From positions 1 through 64,000 of the forward strand of contig CAZRTJ010000014.1 of the NCBI GenBank assembly GCA_964602985.1: a DNA stretch of 64,000 bases, in the 5' to 3' direction. The notes below the pieces were generated by a model that worked only from the letters and a program-made list of their open reading frames with translations, ran no database searches and was not told the DNA's origin. Shown one piece after another: positions 62,051-64,000 of the stretch. Position 1 is the first letter of the stretch, and every line of letters starts with the position of its first letter. The position numbers and the translations under genes are program-made. The DNA comes from CAYZJB01 sp964602985 (GTDB lineage Bacteria > CLD3 > SB21).

Positions 62051-63606
62051 GACGCAACCCGGACGTGCTCACGTGCATCGCGAATCTCTCCAACGACGAA
62101 GTATTCACACCGCCTGAACTCGCCAACCGGATGCTCGACACGCTGGCCGAGGCATGGGCGGCGAATAACAAGGGCGCAAATATCTGGGCGGACAAGACCG
62201 TGAAGTTCCTCGACCCCTGTACGAAGTCGGGCGTGTTCCTGCGCGAGATTACGAGCCGACTCAACAAAGGGCTGGAACAGGAGATTCCGAATCTGGAAAA
62301 GCGCGTGAACCACATCCTGACCAGGCAGGTCTTCGGCATCGGCATCACGCAGATCACCAGCCTGCTCGCGCGGCGCAGTGTGTATTGCTCCAAGCACGCC
62401 ACCGGCAAACACTCCGTCGCCAAATCGTTCGCCAGCGACGATGGCAATATCTGGTTCAAGCGCATTGAGCACACGTGGGGTGAAACCAAGTGCGAATTTT
62501 GTGGTGCGCCGAAAGTAATATTGGACCGTGAGGCAGGAGTTGAAAACTACGCCTATCCGTTTATTCACACCGACAACATCAAGACTCGGCTCACCGAGAT
62601 ATTTGGAGGCAATATGCAATTCGATGTCATCATCGGGAATCCGCCGTATCAGATGAAGGGAGGCGCGGGCGGTTCAAGCGATTCATCCATCTTTCATTTG
62701 TTTGTCCAACAGGCGCTCAAACTAGAACCACGGTTTCTCAGCATGGTTATGCCATCACGATGGATGGCCGGAGGACGAGGTCTAGATGAATTTCGAGCGC
62801 AGATGCTCTCCAGCGGACACGTTCGTTTCCTGACTGACTTCCCTGACTCCGGCGAAGCATTTCCCGGCGTTCAAATCAAAGGCGGCGTTTGCTACTTCCT
62901 TTGGGACAACTCGCACAATGGCCCATGCAACGTGACGCGGGTAGCTGGCGGTGTTGAGCATCTTCAACAGAACCGCGTGCTAGGTGAATTTGATGTTTTT
63001 GTGCGCGACGAACGAGCCGTTGGAATTCTCAGAAAGGTTCTCGCAAAAAAAGAACCGTCAATTCTTGAGCTTGTCTCTGGCGACACGCCGTTTGGCATTG
63101 CGACCAATTTCGAGGAATGGAGCGAGAAACGCGGCGCAGGTTTGATAGTGCTACACTTGATCCAAAAGGGCAAACGCACAGTCGGTTTCATGAAACGAGA
63201 CGCCATCCGCAAGAACACCGCCGCGATTGATGCTTGGAAAGTGCTAGTGCCAGAAGCCTACGGTGCGGGCGAGACGTTTCCCCATCAAATTCTTGGCAAG
63301 GAAATCGTGGCAGCACCCCCATCCGCTTGCACTCAATCCTATCTCGTTGTTTCACCCTTTCAGTCGGAGCGCGCGGCTCGAAGTTTTGCGAGCTACTACC
63401 GCACGCGGTTTTTCCGCTTTCTCGTGTCATTGCGAAAGATTACCCAACACGCACTGCGTTCAACTTACTCGTGGATTCCGCAGCAGGCTTGGAATCGAAC
63501 GTGGACAGACGAACTGCTCTACAAGAAATACGGCATCACAAAGAAAGAGATTGAGTTCATCAACAGCATGATTCGTCCGATGGGCGAGAGCGAAAGCGAT
63601 GAGTAA
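61966..63606 (+). CDS. Eco57I-type N6-adenine DNA methyltransferase
   Basis: The 546-residue protein has N-terminal DEVFTPPELANRMLD, the SAM-binding FLDPCTKSGVFLREI, the catalytic motif FDVIIGNPPYQM (NPPY), and target-recognition-like sequence after residue 240 (MVMPSRWMAGGRGLDEFR, FPGVQIKGGVCYFLWD). It should methylate adenine in a specific DNA site, as part of a restriction-modification system with the helicase/nuclease gene that starts next. The start is in the second copy of the 178-bp duplication, with GGAGAAGGG before it. Confidence 0.9.
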   Translation: MKKPSSSDPVSSPSTSPRETSQAQFTLRGRNPDVLTCIANLSNDEVFTPPELANRMLDTLAEAWAANNKGANIWADKTVKFLDPCTKSGVFLREITSRLNKGLEQEIPNLEKRVNHILTRQVFGIGITQITSLLARRSVYCSKHATGKHSVAKSFASDDGNIWFKRIEHTWGETKCEFCGAPKVILDREAGVENYAYPFIHTDNIKTRLTEIFGGNMQFDVIIGNPPYQMKGGAGGSSDSSIFHLFVQQALKLEPRFLSMVMPSRWMAGGRGLDEFRAQMLSSGHVRFLTDFPDSGEAFPGVQIKGGVCYFLWDNSHNGPCNVTRVAGGVEHLQQNRVLGEFDVFVRDERAVGILRKVLAKKEPSILELVSGDTPFGIATNFEEWSEKRGAGLIVLHLIQKGKRTVGFMKRDAIRKNTAAIDAWKVLVPEAYGAGETFPHQILGKEIVAAPPSACTQSYLVVSPFQSERAARSFASYYRTRFFRFLVSLRKITQHALRSTYSWIPQQAWNRTWTDELLYKKYGITKKEIEFINSMIRPMGESESDE

Positions 63607-63688
63607 GACCATCGAAGAAATCCTCGCACCGAAGCTGGAGACCGGGCCTCGAATGTACGCGTACTCGATCAGCGACAAGACACATGTT
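63599..63688 (+). pseudogene. 5' stub of the restriction subunit
   Basis: An ATG overlapping the methylase end by eight bases encodes MSKTIEEILAPKLETGPRMY then AYSISDKTHV, a start I associate with DEAD-box restriction proteins paired with this type of methylase. After codon 30 the frame enters the REP-like sequence of the following element and the similarity ends, so the gene is cut off here. The rest could continue beyond the inserted element, past the window edge. Confidence 0.6.
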
Positions 63689-63689
63689 T

Positions 63690-63783
63690 CAGCGCCAAAG
63701 GCGCGACTCAAGTCCACCCCGGGGCATCGCCCTGGGTATCCAAACAACAATACAAACCAAGCCCTGAAAGGGCGGCCCAGACC
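63690..63783. repeat. REP-like palindromes at the left end of the transposase element
   Basis: GCGCCAAAGGCGC (63692-63704), CCCGGGGCATCGCCCTGGG, and GCCCTGAAAGGGC are three small hairpins in 94 bases, followed by GGCCCAGACC and the transposase ATG. Such arrays are typical flanks of REP-associated tyrosine transposases. Confidence 0.75.
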
Positions 63784-64000
63784 ATGCCTCAGTCCCTCGC
63801 GCGTCTTCATGTTCATCTCGTTTTCAGTACCAAACATCGCACACGCCTCATCACCAACTCTGTACGCAATTCGTTGCACGCCTACATGGCCACCGTACTG
63901 CAAAATCTGGGATGCCCTCCAGTACTTATCAATTCCGTCGAAGACCACGTTCACATCCTTTTTGAACTTGCCCGCACAGTGTCCGTCAGCCAGGCGGTCG
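63784..64000 (+). CDS. IS200-like / REP-associated Y1 transposase (5' part)
   Basis: The frame reads MPQSLARLHVHLVFSTKHRT, then SLHAYMATVLQNLGCPPVLI, NSVEDHVHILFELARTVSVS and QAV before the window ends. VEDHVHILF is the His-hydrophobic-His metal motif of Y1 (HUH) transposases; the catalytic tyrosine lies beyond the edge. It belongs to the IS200/IS605 or RAYT group that acts on REP-like hairpins. Confidence 0.9.
   Translation, partial: MPQSLARLHVHLVFSTKHRTRLITNSVRNSLHAYMATVLQNLGCPPVLINSVEDHVHILFELARTVSVSQAV

Overview
The window looks like a metagenome-derived scaffold (two runs of exactly 100 N, both inside repeat arrays) from a Gram-negative bacterium of moderately high GC. Three very large secreted proteins end in the Asn-Tyr-Pro-Asn-Pro-Phe-Asn-Pro C-terminal sorting domain typical of Bacteroidota, Ignavibacteria and related FCB-group phyla, and there are lipoproteins and an outer-membrane barrel. 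I place it in the FCB superphylum; nothing here fixes a genus.

Layout. 0-7 kb, minus strand: a CsgG-like/TPR protein, a small secreted protein, and a two-component cluster (propeller sensor kinase, NarL-type regulator, separate receiver-only protein) interrupted by an array of palindromic repeats. 7-14 kb, plus strand: a tightly coupled suf operon (sufB, a GH114-like lipoprotein, sufC, sufD, sufS, sufU, a SufT/MIP18-like gene, an Rrf2 regulator), followed by an XRE-receiver fusion. 14.7-18.7 kb, minus: DUF2238 membrane protein, LOG-family protein, PqqB-like hydrolase, a cysteine synthase homologue with a four-Cys tail, and a TPR protein.

19-43 kb, minus: three giant beta-helix proteins (1794, 2221 and 2695 aa) with different N-terminal modules and a shared C-terminal block. 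The two largest are each followed directly by a paralogous ~180-aa lipoprotein, which suggests a repeated surface-protein module. 43-48 kb, minus: a co-directional set of unrecognised genes with intergenic hairpins. 48-51 kb: an outer-membrane protein, a YdeI-like protein, a small lipoprotein and dense dispersed repeats.

51-57 kb, plus: a fully overlapping lysine/diaminopimelate operon (lysC, dapB, dapA, dapD, lysA) ending in an aspartoacylase-family peptidase that could supply the missing desuccinylase step. 57-64 kb is accessory DNA: repeats, a hicBA pair whose hicA carries an in-frame stop, a brnTA pair with a palindrome at its promoter, an MDR oxidoreductase, and a restriction-modification locus. 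That locus carries a GxxExxY gene, a 178-bp tandem duplication, and a REP/Y1-transposase element that cuts off the putative restriction subunit after about 30 codons. No rRNA, tRNA or CRISPR was found.
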